Of a stretch of DNA of 64,000 nucleotides, positions 1-8,944 are shown one piece after another. The DNA lies in NCBI GenBank assembly GCA_910584545.1, contig CAJUBC010000006.1, positions 1 through 64,000 of the forward strand, in the 5' to 3' direction. A model generated the notes under the pieces. It saw only the letters and a program-made list of their open reading frames with translations, did not search any database and had not been told where the DNA came from. Made by a program: the position numbers and the translations under genes. This stretch comes from an uncultured Muribaculaceae bacterium (GTDB lineage: Bacteria > Bacteroidota > Bacteroidia > Bacteroidales > Muribaculaceae). Position 1 is the first letter of the stretch; each line of letters begins with the position of its first letter.

Positions 1-105
1 AAAGCCTTTTTTATGCCCAAATCTACGCCCTCAGTCTAAATCCGAAACTTGAGTAATCTCGAATTAGGAAACTAAAACAATTAATAACAATAAAATTACC
101 GGATT

Positions 106-513
106 ATGAGATTTTTAAGTAAGATCGCTGCATGCAGTCTGTTGCTGTTCGGCATGGTTGCCTGCAAGAGCGACGAACCCGCCGGAGGAGGCGACAACGG
201 AGCCGTTACCGGCGACCCGTTCTATTCTATCGTCACCATTACCAATCCGGCCCAGCGTTCGGGTGGAGCCAACGAAGGAGAAGAGGTAGGTCAGGATTAT
301 GAGAACAAGATTTCATCCATCCTCGTCATCCTCGCAACTAAAGATGAAACGGAAGAAAAATACAAGTTCCTGACTTCAGCCCACAGCGAGACAGCCATAA
401 GTCTTCGCAATCTGCAACCCTACTCAGGAAATCAGCAGGAAAGTCAACGGAACCCTGAATCCTGCCGACGGTACTGTAAGCGGAGCGATGGCAGTAGGTA
501 CAGAATTCCTTGA
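106..513 (+). pseudogene. Mfa1-family major fimbrillin, N-terminal fragment (frameshifted gene)
   Basis: This is the 5' part of a Mfa1-type major fimbrial subunit gene that spans 106-1798. The product starts with a lipoprotein signal peptide ending in a lipobox-like MVAC (Cys20) and continues with a typical fimbrillin start (GDPFYSIVTITN, then a segment on ILVILATKDE). At about 398-401 the family reading frame is lost: this frame continues into unrelated sequence and stops at 513, while the next frame opens at 401 with VFAICNPT, the conserved CNPT motif of Mfa1 proteins. The true coding part of this fragment is therefore about 106-400 (98 residues). Either the gene is a real pseudogene or the sequence has a local error; the residues that normally precede CNPT also look too few, which suggests a small deletion. 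It is first in a fimbrial operon. Confidence 0.8.
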
Positions 514-1798
514 TGAAATCTACGACATCACCACTGCCGGAGCCGCTTCCATCTGGACCAAGAACAATTTCCTGATGACCAATGTCGAGATGTATGAGCG
601 TATACTCCCCTCGGAAGCGGAGCTTATGAAATACAACACGCAGACCAACCCCTTCCCGCTTACATATAAAGATGGTAAGGAGGAGGCTCTCAATGTGCTT
701 CGCGTGATGTCGCGCTTCGATTTCAAGGATGCTTCTCCCACTAAAAATCTGACTTATCCGGTCTACAACAAGGCCGATATGGGCAAGCCTGTTGCAGACC
801 GCAGGATTGTCGCCCATGTAAAGCTGACCCGCATGGCTCTCTTCAACCAGCGTAATGAGTTTTATTATTTCCCCCGCGTCAAAGATGCCAACTATGTAAA
901 TACCACGTACCTCCCCGGTAAGACCGGCATGGAGTTCGGATATGACGAAGCGACGAAGAAGTTCACTCCCGTGTTCGTAGTGTCTCCCGATGCCCACAAC
1001 TATTCCAAAGTAAATCTCGACTCCTACACCGCTGAGAATCTTGCAGATCTCGACTGGACAAACGTGAGCGCAATCCTCGCGAATGACGAGGACAAGGATG
1101 GCGTGGACGGCAAATGGGACCACACCGCAAATCCCGACTTCCACATCTGGACATACGCCACCGAGAATACTTTCGCGAAAGGCGTGAATCCCACCAACAA
1201 GCAGGCTACCGGTATCGCATTCGAGACTGAGATCATCGTGCCTGAGTTCGAGCTTGACGCTGACGGCAACCCCACAGAGACTCCGTTCGCTAACAAGGAG
1301 ACAAAGGATGGCAAGACCGAGTACCAGACAATGTACCTCTACGACGACATTCTCTTCTCCAATGCCAACAAGGTATACGAGTATGTGCAGGCTAATCCGA
1401 CTTCGAACCTTGCTTCTGTATTCCCACAGGTATTTACGGTAAAGAATGAAGCAGGAAAGGTAACGGTTGAGCCTATCAAGACGACCGACGGCAAGATCGA
1501 CATCGAGAAGATGCAGAACGTGCGCATCACTGTCTACGAGCCGCGCGATAAGGAGAAGGGTGGCTACTTCTGCTATTACTTCTACTACAACCAGCATGTG
1601 AACGACGGCAATCTCGCCACTCAGGGCGACATGGAGTTCGCGACAGTCCGCAACAACATCTACAAGATTTCTGTCAACACCTTCTCTTATCTCGGCGGCG
1701 TGACTCCTCCGAATCCCGAGGATTGGGACCTCTTCTTCAAGGTCAACGTGGAGGTTTACAACTGGGTTGTACGCTTCAACACCGGCATCGAATTCTGA
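488..1798 (+). CDS. Mfa1-family major fimbrillin, C-terminal fragment
   Basis: This is the larger, C-terminal part of the broken major fimbrillin. The frame is open from 401 and encodes VFAICNPT just before the first ATG at 488, so the ATG is an internal codon and not a natural start. The rest reads like a Mfa1-family structural subunit: the variable middle region, a DNLATQGDMEFATVRNNIYKI-like segment (here GNLATQG then VRNNIYKISV) that marks the conserved C-terminal domain, and the end VYNWVVRFNTGIEF, the donor-strand type C-terminus of polymerising subunits. Fragments together would give about 563 residues, normal for the family. Without its lipoprotein signal this fragment could not reach the surface, so the major subunit is non-functional unless the frame is restored. 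Confidence 0.8.
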   Translation: MAVGTEFLDEIYDITTAGAASIWTKNNFLMTNVEMYERILPSEAELMKYNTQTNPFPLTYKDGKEEALNVLRVMSRFDFKDASPTKNLTYPVYNKADMGKPVADRRIVAHVKLTRMALFNQRNEFYYFPRVKDANYVNTTYLPGKTGMEFGYDEATKKFTPVFVVSPDAHNYSKVNLDSYTAENLADLDWTNVSAILANDEDKDGVDGKWDHTANPDFHIWTYATENTFAKGVNPTNKQATGIAFETEIIVPEFELDADGNPTETPFANKETKDGKTEYQTMYLYDDILFSNANKVYEYVQANPTSNLASVFPQVFTVKNEAGKVTVEPIKTTDGKIDIEKMQNVRITVYEPRDKEKGGYFCYYFYYNQHVNDGNLATQGDMEFATVRNNIYKISVNTFSYLGGVTPPNPEDWDLFFKVNVEVYNWVVRFNTGIEF

Positions 1799-1834
1799 TG
1801 TCGAAATTCGAGAATCAAACTGACGGGATTCAGA

Positions 1835-1903
1835 CCGGAAGAGGGTCATCCCTCTTCCGGCTCTGACCTGGCTTTACGGACATGCGGGCTGATACCCCGC
1901 ATG
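1835..1903 (+). other. Twin hairpins between the major subunit gene and the mfa2-like gene
   Basis: Two perfect stem-loops lie in the 151-base gap. The first pairs CCGGAAGAGGG (1835-1845) with CCCTCTTCCGG (1850-1860) around a four-base loop. The second pairs CATGCGGG (1881-1888) with CCCGCATG (1896-1903). Neither is followed by a T-run. Inference: they may stabilise the major-subunit mRNA end or cause partial termination, so that the downstream anchor and minor subunits are made in smaller amounts. Confidence 0.6.
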
Positions 1904-1949
1904 CCTGACCATATCTGCATACACAGATAGATATACCAATACATCTGAA

Positions 1950-2957
1950 ATGACTCTTAAGATTAAATATCCGGTTCTTGCTGTGGTGTCCGCGCTTGCG
2001 GTTTCGCTCGCGTCGTGCGATGTTGTGTTCGATGACCTTGAACCATGCCGCACCGGTGCCGAAATGCGTTTCATATTCGAATTTAACTTAGAGAACTCCA
2101 ACTCGTTCCACAGCAACGTGGACTGTCTCTCGGTCTATATCTATGACTCCGACGGCAAGTATGTCACCTCCTTGAAGGAGACTTCCGAACGTCTTGCCGA
2201 CGAGAACTGGCGACTCCCCGTAGAACTCCCTGAGGGAAACTACAAGGCTGTGGCGTACGGCGGTATGGAGTGCGACGCAGCCTCGTTCAGTCCGGTGGTG
2301 CAGCCGGGAGAGGGTTCCGCGCACGGATCGCTTCAGGTCCGCCTGAAACAGGAACATGTCGGCAAACGTCTCCATGACCATTATCACGGTGCTGTCGACT
2401 TCACGGTGAAGAATGACGGTGACAATGAATTCGACAGGGTCACGGTCTCTATGACTCGCACCACCAATCATTTCCGCATACTGATGCAGAACCTTTCCGG
2501 CGAACCTCTCTCCGGCGAGGATTTCGACTTCTATATCACTGAAGACAATTCCTTGCTCGACAACTGCAATACACCTGTGGTCACCGGTACACCGACTGTC
2601 TACACTCCCTGGGACAAGGGAGTGGTGGAGGAACGTCTCGGTAAAGGTCGCGCCGATGATGATGTGCCTGTAATCAAGATGGGATATGCGGAGCTGAGTA
2701 CATCGCGGATATATATCCCCGACAAACCGGTCATACGTATCGACGACCATGAGACCGGCCGCAACATCGCAACCCTGCCGCTGACATATTACCTCGCGGC
2801 GTCGCAGAGCTCGGCGTCTTCATGGAGCGACCAGGAGTATATAGACCGTGGGCGCGACTGGGTTATGACTTTCTTCCTGCAGGAAGATGGCACCTGGTTT
2901 AACAGCTACATAATGGTCAACGGCTGGACCGTGCGCATCAACGAACTTGATATGTGA
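1950..2957 (+). CDS. FimB/Mfa2-family fimbrial anchor lipoprotein
   Basis: 335-residue lipoprotein: signal peptide with lipobox SLASC (Cys23), then DVVFDDLEPC and FIFEFNLENSNSF, the N-terminal pattern of the FimB/Mfa2 family (in that family the mature N-terminus is typically CD..(Y/F)DDL..C). Known family role: outer-membrane anchor and length regulator of the Mfa/Fim fimbria, terminating polymerisation of the major subunit. The body keeps the two beta-sandwich layout of the family (LSVYIYDSDGKYV; ELPEGNYKAVAYGG; HDHYHGAVDFTV). It follows the major subunit gene and precedes a minor subunit and a DUF4906 gene, the usual order. The gene is intact, in contrast to its frameshifted neighbour. Location: outer membrane, surface facing. 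Confidence 0.88.
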   Translation: MTLKIKYPVLAVVSALAVSLASCDVVFDDLEPCRTGAEMRFIFEFNLENSNSFHSNVDCLSVYIYDSDGKYVTSLKETSERLADENWRLPVELPEGNYKAVAYGGMECDAASFSPVVQPGEGSAHGSLQVRLKQEHVGKRLHDHYHGAVDFTVKNDGDNEFDRVTVSMTRTTNHFRILMQNLSGEPLSGEDFDFYITEDNSLLDNCNTPVVTGTPTVYTPWDKGVVEERLGKGRADDDVPVIKMGYAELSTSRIYIPDKPVIRIDDHETGRNIATLPLTYYLAASQSSASSWSDQEYIDRGRDWVMTFFLQEDGTWFNSYIMVNGWTVRINELDM

Positions 2958-3008
2958 TTGAAAGCCGATAGGGATTTTAAGGGATAAGCTCTAAAGAAAG
3001 ATTTCCGG

Positions 3009-4172
3009 ATGATGGGAACAGTGAAGAAACTGATGGTCTTGGTGATGGTGCCGATGCTTGTGGCGCTTGCTTCCTGCGTGCGGTCCGCAGAGGATGCGCC
3101 TGAGGAGACCGGGACTGTTCTGTTTAGCATCAGGATAGCCCTTTCCGGCAATAACTCCTTCGCTTCTCCCGCAATGGCACCTCTTTCGCGCGCCGGCGAG
3201 GAACTGCCGGCAAGCGACATCGAGAAACTGAACACTCTCCGCATCATCATTCTTGACGGCGATGGAAAGGTGGAGGTCAACGAAATCTGGGATCTCCGAT
3301 CCGCACCGGCCACCATAGCCACCGGAGAGCCCTTCAAGGTAAAGGGAGACGACAGCAAGACCATCATATTTGTTGGCAACGAGGGAAACACTGTGGTCAG
3401 GACCCCAGATGGTCAGGAATGTACCGTCTCGGAATATTTTTCGCGCCTATATGTCGCTCTCGGTGAGGATGCGGTTACCGCTGATATAAAGGAAATCAGG
3501 GAGCTTATCCTTCCGAGGGAAAAGAACAGTTTCTTCGGTTCAAACACCACCGTCCCGATTCCCATCAATGCCATTTACGAAAACGTCCAGATACCGAACA
3601 CCACAGAAGTGGTGAGCCGCGATTTCTGGCTTCACCGCGCGGTGGCCAAATATACCTTCCGCATCAAGTATGATTACTCCGACATCGAGGTGCCCGATCC
3701 GGAACAGGTGCAGGGACTCGTGGAGAGCGTGACGGTGAGCAATGTAGCCGACAGACAGTACTACTTCCCGGTAGCGAAGTTCGGAAACAGCTCCACTCAG
3801 TTCCCGCTTCAATCATACACCGCGGCTGCCTCTTCAAGTGTGTCGCAGACAGTCAACATAGACCGGCATGTTTCGCTTAAGAGCACCCTTACCGTCACTC
3901 CATATTATGTGCCGGAAGGTCCAGTTCTGAGCGCATCTTCCGGTCCCTATTGGGTCAAGGCCCGCATCAACGGCCGCGATTCTGACAGAAAAGATATAAT
4001 ATACGGCGATGTGGAGAATCCTGCCGCGACCTCTCCCATGCTCGACCTTCCACGCAACCATCACGTAGTGGTCGACGGCAGCTTCGATGACGCGCCCGAC
4101 TGCAAATTCACCATCAATGTCTCGGTATGCCGGTGGAACGAACAGACCATCGATATACCGGAATACAACTGA
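3009..4172 (+). CDS. Fimbrillin-like minor subunit lipoprotein
   Basis: 387 residues with a lipoprotein signal (lipobox ALASC, Cys23). After the signal come a fimbrillin-like first strand (TGTVLFSIRIAL), an IEKLNTLRIIILDGDGKVEVNE segment corresponding to the LxxLRVLVFD strand of fimbrial subunits, and a C-terminal strand SVCRWNEQTIDIPEYN like the accessory components Mfa3/FimC-E. Its position between the anchor gene and the DUF4906 gene supports a role as an accessory or tip-adaptor subunit. The exact subfamily is not certain from sequence alone. Two adjacent ATG codons open the frame; the first is used here. The stop lies 7 bases before the start of the next gene, so translation is probably coupled. 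Confidence 0.72.
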   Translation: MMGTVKKLMVLVMVPMLVALASCVRSAEDAPEETGTVLFSIRIALSGNNSFASPAMAPLSRAGEELPASDIEKLNTLRIIILDGDGKVEVNEIWDLRSAPATIATGEPFKVKGDDSKTIIFVGNEGNTVVRTPDGQECTVSEYFSRLYVALGEDAVTADIKEIRELILPREKNSFFGSNTTVPIPINAIYENVQIPNTTEVVSRDFWLHRAVAKYTFRIKYDYSDIEVPDPEQVQGLVESVTVSNVADRQYYFPVAKFGNSSTQFPLQSYTAAASSSVSQTVNIDRHVSLKSTLTVTPYYVPEGPVLSASSGPYWVKARINGRDSDRKDIIYGDVENPAATSPMLDLPRNHHVVVDGSFDDAPDCKFTINVSVCRWNEQTIDIPEYN

Positions 4173-4179
4173 TCTCGAG

Positions 4180-7100
4180 ATGATTATCCGGAGAATAGAC
4201 ATAATTAAATACATATCGCTCCTCGTGACGGCGTTCATGATGCTGTCGCTGAGTTCCTGTGTCGACGACCTGCTGCGGAATCCGGATGATGTGCCGGAGG
4301 GTGAGCCGGCGGTGCTTACCCTCAACATCACCATGGCCGGGCGCACGGAAGTCACGCGCTCAGATGTGCCCGACTACCGCATCACATCCTTTTGGATTGG
4401 CATTTTCGATGCGAACACCGGAAAGCTGAAGACCTCCAAGATAGTCGATAAACGGATCATCGACACCCCCGAGGGTGTCTGGGAAGAGGTCCCGATCGAG
4501 ACAACGTCCGGACGCGTGAAGATACGCGGCGTGGCGAATCTTGAGAAACGCTACGCGCTTGATGTGCGAAAGGGGGAGGGCCATGTGATTCCTTTCCGCG
4601 AGGCCATAGAGAGCATCGAGTCGCTCGATGATTACGACAACTTCGCCGTGACATTCACCTCCGATGGCGAGATTTCCATCGAGGAGCCTCTCGAGTCTTT
4701 GGTGATGAGCGGAGTATATTCCGAAGAATACCAGCCGGGCGACAGCCATTTGGGGAAACGGCCCAACGAGACTGTGCTCGCCATACCTCCCGGCACCTTC
4801 AAGTCGCCGGGCTGCATACATCTGCGCCGTCTTATCTCGCAGAACATATTCAATATCCGGTATGACAAGAAGAACATCAAGTCGATGAAGATTACCGGAT
4901 GGTCCGTCCACAATGTGCCTAACTCATGCTGGCTCACCGACCGGGGGGACGACTGGAAGAATCCTAACGCGGGAGAGGTACTGACCATCAACGGCAAGAG
5001 CGTCGATGACAAGGAGAACCAGATTATATGGTCGCATGATGATGCCGAAGGACTCGTGTCGTTCAATTTCTGGATGATAGAGAACCGTCACACGGGCCTC
5101 GAGCCGGGTGACGGCTATACCGACGAGAATGTCTACTCCTATCGGGAGAAGGAGTTCAAAAACCCCGACGGAACCAATACAGGCAAGTTCGTGAGTCTTG
5201 CCCGCACGGTCGATGACACTGACTACCGCAACAACGCCACCTATGTCAAATTCTCGGTGCAGATGGAGATGAACGTGGACGAGGAAGGCAAACCTCTTTC
5301 CGATAAAGACATTTCCGCGAGGACGGTTCTGGCGGACTATACGGTGCATCTCGGCTACTGCGAGGGCGATACCAGACGGGATAAGGCCATGGATTTCCGT
5401 TGTCGCCGTAACTCGAGATATACATACAACGTCACGGTGAACAATGTGAACAGCATGATCGTGGAGGCCAATGGAGAGGAAATAGTCCCGTCCGTAAACG
5501 GTTCCGTGACCGACATCACGGACCGGTTCGAGATTCTCGACTCCCATTACAATGTGATGAACGTCTATTTCTCAAGGGCTGAACTTGAGAAGTTCCGTTA
5601 TTACATGGTCGCTTTCGACCAGAACGGCGCGAGAAAGATTTTCAGCTCGGAGACGAACCCTCCGGCCCCGACCGACCAGGATTTCAAGTTCTATTCATGG
5701 GTGCAGATCCGCAAGACGACCGGAGAGGACGTGCTGGCGGAATACAAGCCTCTGTCGGGCACTTATTCCGACGGCAAGACCCTGCTCCCCGATCAGCTTG
5801 ATGACGGGGTGCTGAGTCCAGACGAGTCCGGAAGCTGGTTCACCATATTCATCGACGAATATGTCTATGAGGGCTATGACGGCAACGGGAATATATACAG
5901 TGAAGATAAATATAACTGGCATTGGTATGCCGACGCGCCTGACCGGCAGGTATGGCTTAACGTTTCCGGAGGTGTGTCATCGGATAAGGAGACGCTGTAT
6001 CACCATTCGAAATATGCTTATTCGCAGCATTCCATCCAGACCTATTACGACATGACGGCCGATGTCCCGGCCCTCGCCATGGAGCACGTAAACGAGTCCC
6101 TGGGGCTGAACGTGATCAACAGATGGAATCACGAAAGCGGCAAATCGGGAATAGGTTACAATCCCGACAACGGAGGGCGCTACATCATGGCACAGTACAT
6201 TCTCGGCACAAGTGCGACTGCCACAAGTGCGACTGCATGGAACAACAACAACATTAAATGGAGTAAATTCATAGATTTCACAAAGTCACAGAAGAACAAC
6301 TCGATAAAGGCTCAGAATCTCGTTCTCGAGGCAGCGACCCACACTCTTCCCGCCTACAACGATGTCGGGGGATATAAGGAAAGCGATGCCGGCTTATACG
6401 AGCCGGACCGGTCCTCCAATCCTTACTTCGTCAACAGTATGTCGGCCTGCCTCAACCGCAACCGCGACCTGGACGGGGACGGCTATATAGATGCCAATGA
6501 AATCCGCTGGTTCATACCGTCAAGCTATCAGAATCTTCGCCTTATCCTCGGCCGCCAGGCTCTGCGCGTCCCCATAATGGACTACGACGGCATCACCTAT
6601 CAACTCCAGTCCGACAACGGCTATAACACGCGTTTCATGCATAGTTCCGCCGATGGGAAGGTGATCTGGATCATGGAGGGAATGGCCATGTCCAACTGGA
6701 CAGAGGGTTGGCTGCACGGAACGCCCTGGCCGCTGCGTTGCGTGCGTTATCTCGGATCGAACCTCGGTACTCCCGTAGCCGGTACAAGAGTCCCGCCGGT
6801 ATACAGGCAGGACCCTGAGAATCCCAACATCATCCGGATGGTGACGATGGACGAACGGGCCATCCGCCAGCAGGCATACAGGGGTACGCTCGGAATGCCT
6901 GCCCATATCCTGACCGACCAGAGATACAACCGATGCTACAAGGCGTTCGAGATCTCGGACGATGTCATAGTGCTCAACAGTTCCCTTATCAGCACAAGTC
7001 AGTACTTCTCGGACTACCTGTCCAAGAACAATCCTTGTGCGAGCCTGAACAAGAACGGTGAGACAGGGTGGCGTGTTCCTAATCAGAAAGAGCTGACCAT

Positions 7101-7353
7101 CTTGTCGTTCATGAAGAAGAACGGCACCGCGTTCCACAACGGCGGCGGAACCGGAGTGGACTACCTTGTGTCTTGTTCGCTTTCATATTTCGATCGGAGC
7201 GGAAAAACCTATAACAGTACCCGGGATGTCTCTTCCGCGGATTTCAGGCTTATGAAGGTCCGTACGTCGGATGGTGGAGGAACTCAGGGCGGTGGTAACG
7301 GAAATGTTCCTGACTCCAATTGGGGTGTAAGATGCGTGAGGGATGTTGACTGA
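4180..7353 (+). CDS. DUF4906 fimbrial tip-like surface lipoprotein
   Basis: Large lipoprotein of 1057 residues. The start at 4180 is preferred over the longer in-frame reading from 4087, because it lies just after the stop of the preceding gene and gives a clean signal peptide with lipobox SLSSC (Cys27). The N-terminal third has the DUF4906 fimbrillin-like fold (VLTLNITMAGRTEVTRS; ITSFWIGIFDANTGKLKTS). The C-terminal part has a low-redundancy domain ending in GETGWRVPNQKELTILSFM and WGVRCVRDVD, the formylglycine-enzyme-like end seen in long DUF4906 proteins of Bacteroidales fimbrial operons. A repeated stretch SATATSATAW is encoded near 6210-6240. Probable role: tip adhesin or large accessory component (inference from family context). 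Confidence 0.83.
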   Translation: MIIRRIDIIKYISLLVTAFMMLSLSSCVDDLLRNPDDVPEGEPAVLTLNITMAGRTEVTRSDVPDYRITSFWIGIFDANTGKLKTSKIVDKRIIDTPEGVWEEVPIETTSGRVKIRGVANLEKRYALDVRKGEGHVIPFREAIESIESLDDYDNFAVTFTSDGEISIEEPLESLVMSGVYSEEYQPGDSHLGKRPNETVLAIPPGTFKSPGCIHLRRLISQNIFNIRYDKKNIKSMKITGWSVHNVPNSCWLTDRGDDWKNPNAGEVLTINGKSVDDKENQIIWSHDDAEGLVSFNFWMIENRHTGLEPGDGYTDENVYSYREKEFKNPDGTNTGKFVSLARTVDDTDYRNNATYVKFSVQMEMNVDEEGKPLSDKDISARTVLADYTVHLGYCEGDTRRDKAMDFRCRRNSRYTYNVTVNNVNSMIVEANGEEIVPSVNGSVTDITDRFEILDSHYNVMNVYFSRAELEKFRYYMVAFDQNGARKIFSSETNPPAPTDQDFKFYSWVQIRKTTGEDVLAEYKPLSGTYSDGKTLLPDQLDDGVLSPDESGSWFTIFIDEYVYEGYDGNGNIYSEDKYNWHWYADAPDRQVWLNVSGGVSSDKETLYHHSKYAYSQHSIQTYYDMTADVPALAMEHVNESLGLNVINRWNHESGKSGIGYNPDNGGRYIMAQYILGTSATATSATAWNNNNIKWSKFIDFTKSQKNNSIKAQNLVLEAATHTLPAYNDVGGYKESDAGLYEPDRSSNPYFVNSMSACLNRNRDLDGDGYIDANEIRWFIPSSYQNLRLILGRQALRVPIMDYDGITYQLQSDNGYNTRFMHSSADGKVIWIMEGMAMSNWTEGWLHGTPWPLRCVRYLGSNLGTPVAGTRVPPVYRQDPENPNIIRMVTMDERAIRQQAYRGTLGMPAHILTDQRYNRCYKAFEISDDVIVLNSSLISTSQYFSDYLSKNNPCASLNKNGETGWRVPNQKELTILSFMKKNGTAFHNGGGTGVDYLVSCSLSYFDRSGKTYNSTRDVSSADFRLMKVRTSDGGGTQGGGNGNVPDSNWGVRCVRDVD

Positions 7354-7368
7354 GGTAATACGGGGTAA

Positions 7369-8247
7369 ATGAAGGCTGTGTTTAGGTTATGGATATGTGC
7401 CGCTGTAGCGGCAGTGACTTTTGCGGCATGCAAGAACAATGATTCCGGCGGTGCGGTGGCCTCGCGTGCGGATTCTGCGGAAGTTCACGGAACTGAAATA
7501 TCCTCCGGGCCCGCTACATTCTGGGACAATGTGGATTTTATCAATCCTGCCATTGTATCCGATTCAGCCATGGTAGAGCAGAAATTCGCCGATTTTGCCG
7601 CACTGCTTGCCGGTGCTGACCCTGAATTACGCGACTATTCCGTAAGACGGCTCCTCGCCAGAGCCGCAGCCTCTGAATCAGCTTATTCCCGCATTCTGGA
7701 AATCGCCGAACATTATCTTTTCGACCCTGCGTCTCCCATGTATTCGGAGGAAGATTACATCCCTTTCATAGAGTACCGTCTTGCGCATCCGAAGCTCGGG
7801 AAAGAACCGGAGAATGTTGAGAAACTGGAGTATAGCCTCGAGATGGCGGGCAAGAACACCCCCGGTTCGCAAGCCCCTGATTTCAGTTTCGAGACCCGTT
7901 CGGGTCAAATGCGCTCGCTCATGCAACCGGGCAGCAAGGCGGAGATTCTCCTGATTTTCTATGGTCCTGACTGCGAGCGGTGTGCCGAGGCTGTAGAGCG
8001 TTTGCGGCACAATGTCGATATTGCCAAGGCGATTGCGGGAGGAGAGTTGCGGGTGGTGATGGTATATCCCGGCGATGACCGTGAGCAATGGCTAAGCCAT
8101 GCCGCCGGACTTCCCTCGGAATGGGAAGTAGGCATAGATGCCAACCGCAGGATTGACCGCGATGAGCTATACTGGGTGCGAGCCACTCCTTCGGTTTACA
8201 TATTGACACCCTCGCTGACGGTACTCGGCAAGAATGTGGCTCTCTGA
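7369..8247 (+). CDS. DUF5106-type thioredoxin-like lipoprotein
   Basis: 292 residues with a signal peptide ending in FAAC (Cys20). The middle (FWDNVDFINPAIV ... YDP-like AEHYLFDPASPMYSEEDYIPF) is the DUF5106 pattern of Bacteroidales periplasmic thioredoxin-like proteins; the C-terminal domain is thioredoxin-like with CERC (Cys202, Cys205) and TPSVYILTPSLTVLGKN. The protein ends right after that strand, so the last helix of the fold seems short. It starts 15 bases after the DUF4906 stop, so it is probably cotranscribed with the fimbrial genes; a thiol-redox role in surface protein maturation is possible but not shown. Known relatives are general TlpA/ResA-type oxidoreductases. Confidence 0.75.
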   Translation: MKAVFRLWICAAVAAVTFAACKNNDSGGAVASRADSAEVHGTEISSGPATFWDNVDFINPAIVSDSAMVEQKFADFAALLAGADPELRDYSVRRLLARAAASESAYSRILEIAEHYLFDPASPMYSEEDYIPFIEYRLAHPKLGKEPENVEKLEYSLEMAGKNTPGSQAPDFSFETRSGQMRSLMQPGSKAEILLIFYGPDCERCAEAVERLRHNVDIAKAIAGGELRVVMVYPGDDREQWLSHAAGLPSEWEVGIDANRRIDRDELYWVRATPSVYILTPSLTVLGKNVAL

Positions 8248-8279
8248 TGTGGCTTTCTGCGTCCGTATGAGTACTTTTA

Positions 8280-8311
8280 TTTGCGTATGCCAACATTTTT
8301 TAGTAAATTTG
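8280..8311 (+). promoter_or_regulatory. Promoter of the DUF3575/DUF3868 pair
   Basis: TTTG (8280-8283), 20-base spacer, TAAATTTG (8304-8311): a full match to the Bacteroidales -33/-7 consensus. A hairpin follows at once, pairing TTGCTCCC (8309-8316) with GGGAGCAA (8331-8338), overlapping the -7 box and ending just before the ATG at 8345. The pair therefore has its own promoter and a structured leader. Confidence 0.7.
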
Positions 8312-8344
8312 CTCCCTATAGCTCCATAAGGGGAGCAATTACTA

Positions 8345-8932
8345 ATGGGTAATCTGAAAAAACTTATTTTTGCGGGTATCGTGCTCCTTGCCTCCGCGTT
8401 CGGAGCATCCTCTCAGGTCGTGGCCTTGAAAACCAATCTGATAGGCGACGCCTTGCTGAGTCCGAATCTCGGCATCGAGTTCGGCCTCGCACGCAAATGG
8501 TCGCTCGACATTTCGGGGCAGACCAATCTATGGCCCGTTGAAGGGCATACCTGGAAGCACGTGGCCGTGCAGCCCGAGCTCCGGTTCTGGTTCTGCCGCC
8601 GTTTCGCCGGACACTTCCTCGCCCTCCACGGCGTGGGGGGAATCTACAATTTCGGCGACATCGATTTCCCGGTCAACGCGCTCGGCAGCGATTTCCGCAA
8701 TCTCAAGGATAACCGCTATCAGGGATGGGCGGCCGGTGCCGGTCTGGCCTACGGCTATGCATGGCCGGTCCACAAGCACTGGAACATCGAGGCAGAGCTC
8801 GGCGTGGGCTGGCTCTACACCCGCTACGACCGATACCCCTGCACGTCATGCGGCACAAAGACGGCAGAGGATGTGACCCATAATTATTTCGGCCCCACCA
8901 AGGCGGCTGTCAGTGTTGTATATCTGTTCTAA
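8345..8932 (+). CDS. DUF3575 outer-membrane beta-barrel protein
   Basis: 195 residues: signal peptide (MGNLKKLIFAGIVLLASAFGASSQ), then VVALKTNLIGDALLSPNLGIEFGLARKWSLDISGQ, the signature start of DUF3575, and a small outer-membrane barrel ending in an aromatic residue (SVVYLF). Length and motifs are typical. In Bacteroides this family sits directly next to a DUF3868 gene and a FimB/Mfa2 anchor gene, usually at the 5' end of the fimbrial cluster; here it lies at the 3' end behind its own promoter. The proposed role is in assembly or anchoring of fimbriae in the outer membrane, but the family function is not established. It starts 13 bases before the DUF3868 gene. Confidence 0.85.
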   Translation: MGNLKKLIFAGIVLLASAFGASSQVVALKTNLIGDALLSPNLGIEFGLARKWSLDISGQTNLWPVEGHTWKHVAVQPELRFWFCRRFAGHFLALHGVGGIYNFGDIDFPVNALGSDFRNLKDNRYQGWAAGAGLAYGYAWPVHKHWNIEAELGVGWLYTRYDRYPCTSCGTKTAEDVTHNYFGPTKAAVSVVYLF

Positions 8933-8944
8933 AACACCGGAAAA

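Noticed and set aside
338..1849. 503-codon open frame on the minus strand
   Set aside because: It is antisense to the major fimbrillin and gives no family-like sequence; long antisense frames are expected in this G+C-rich coding DNA.
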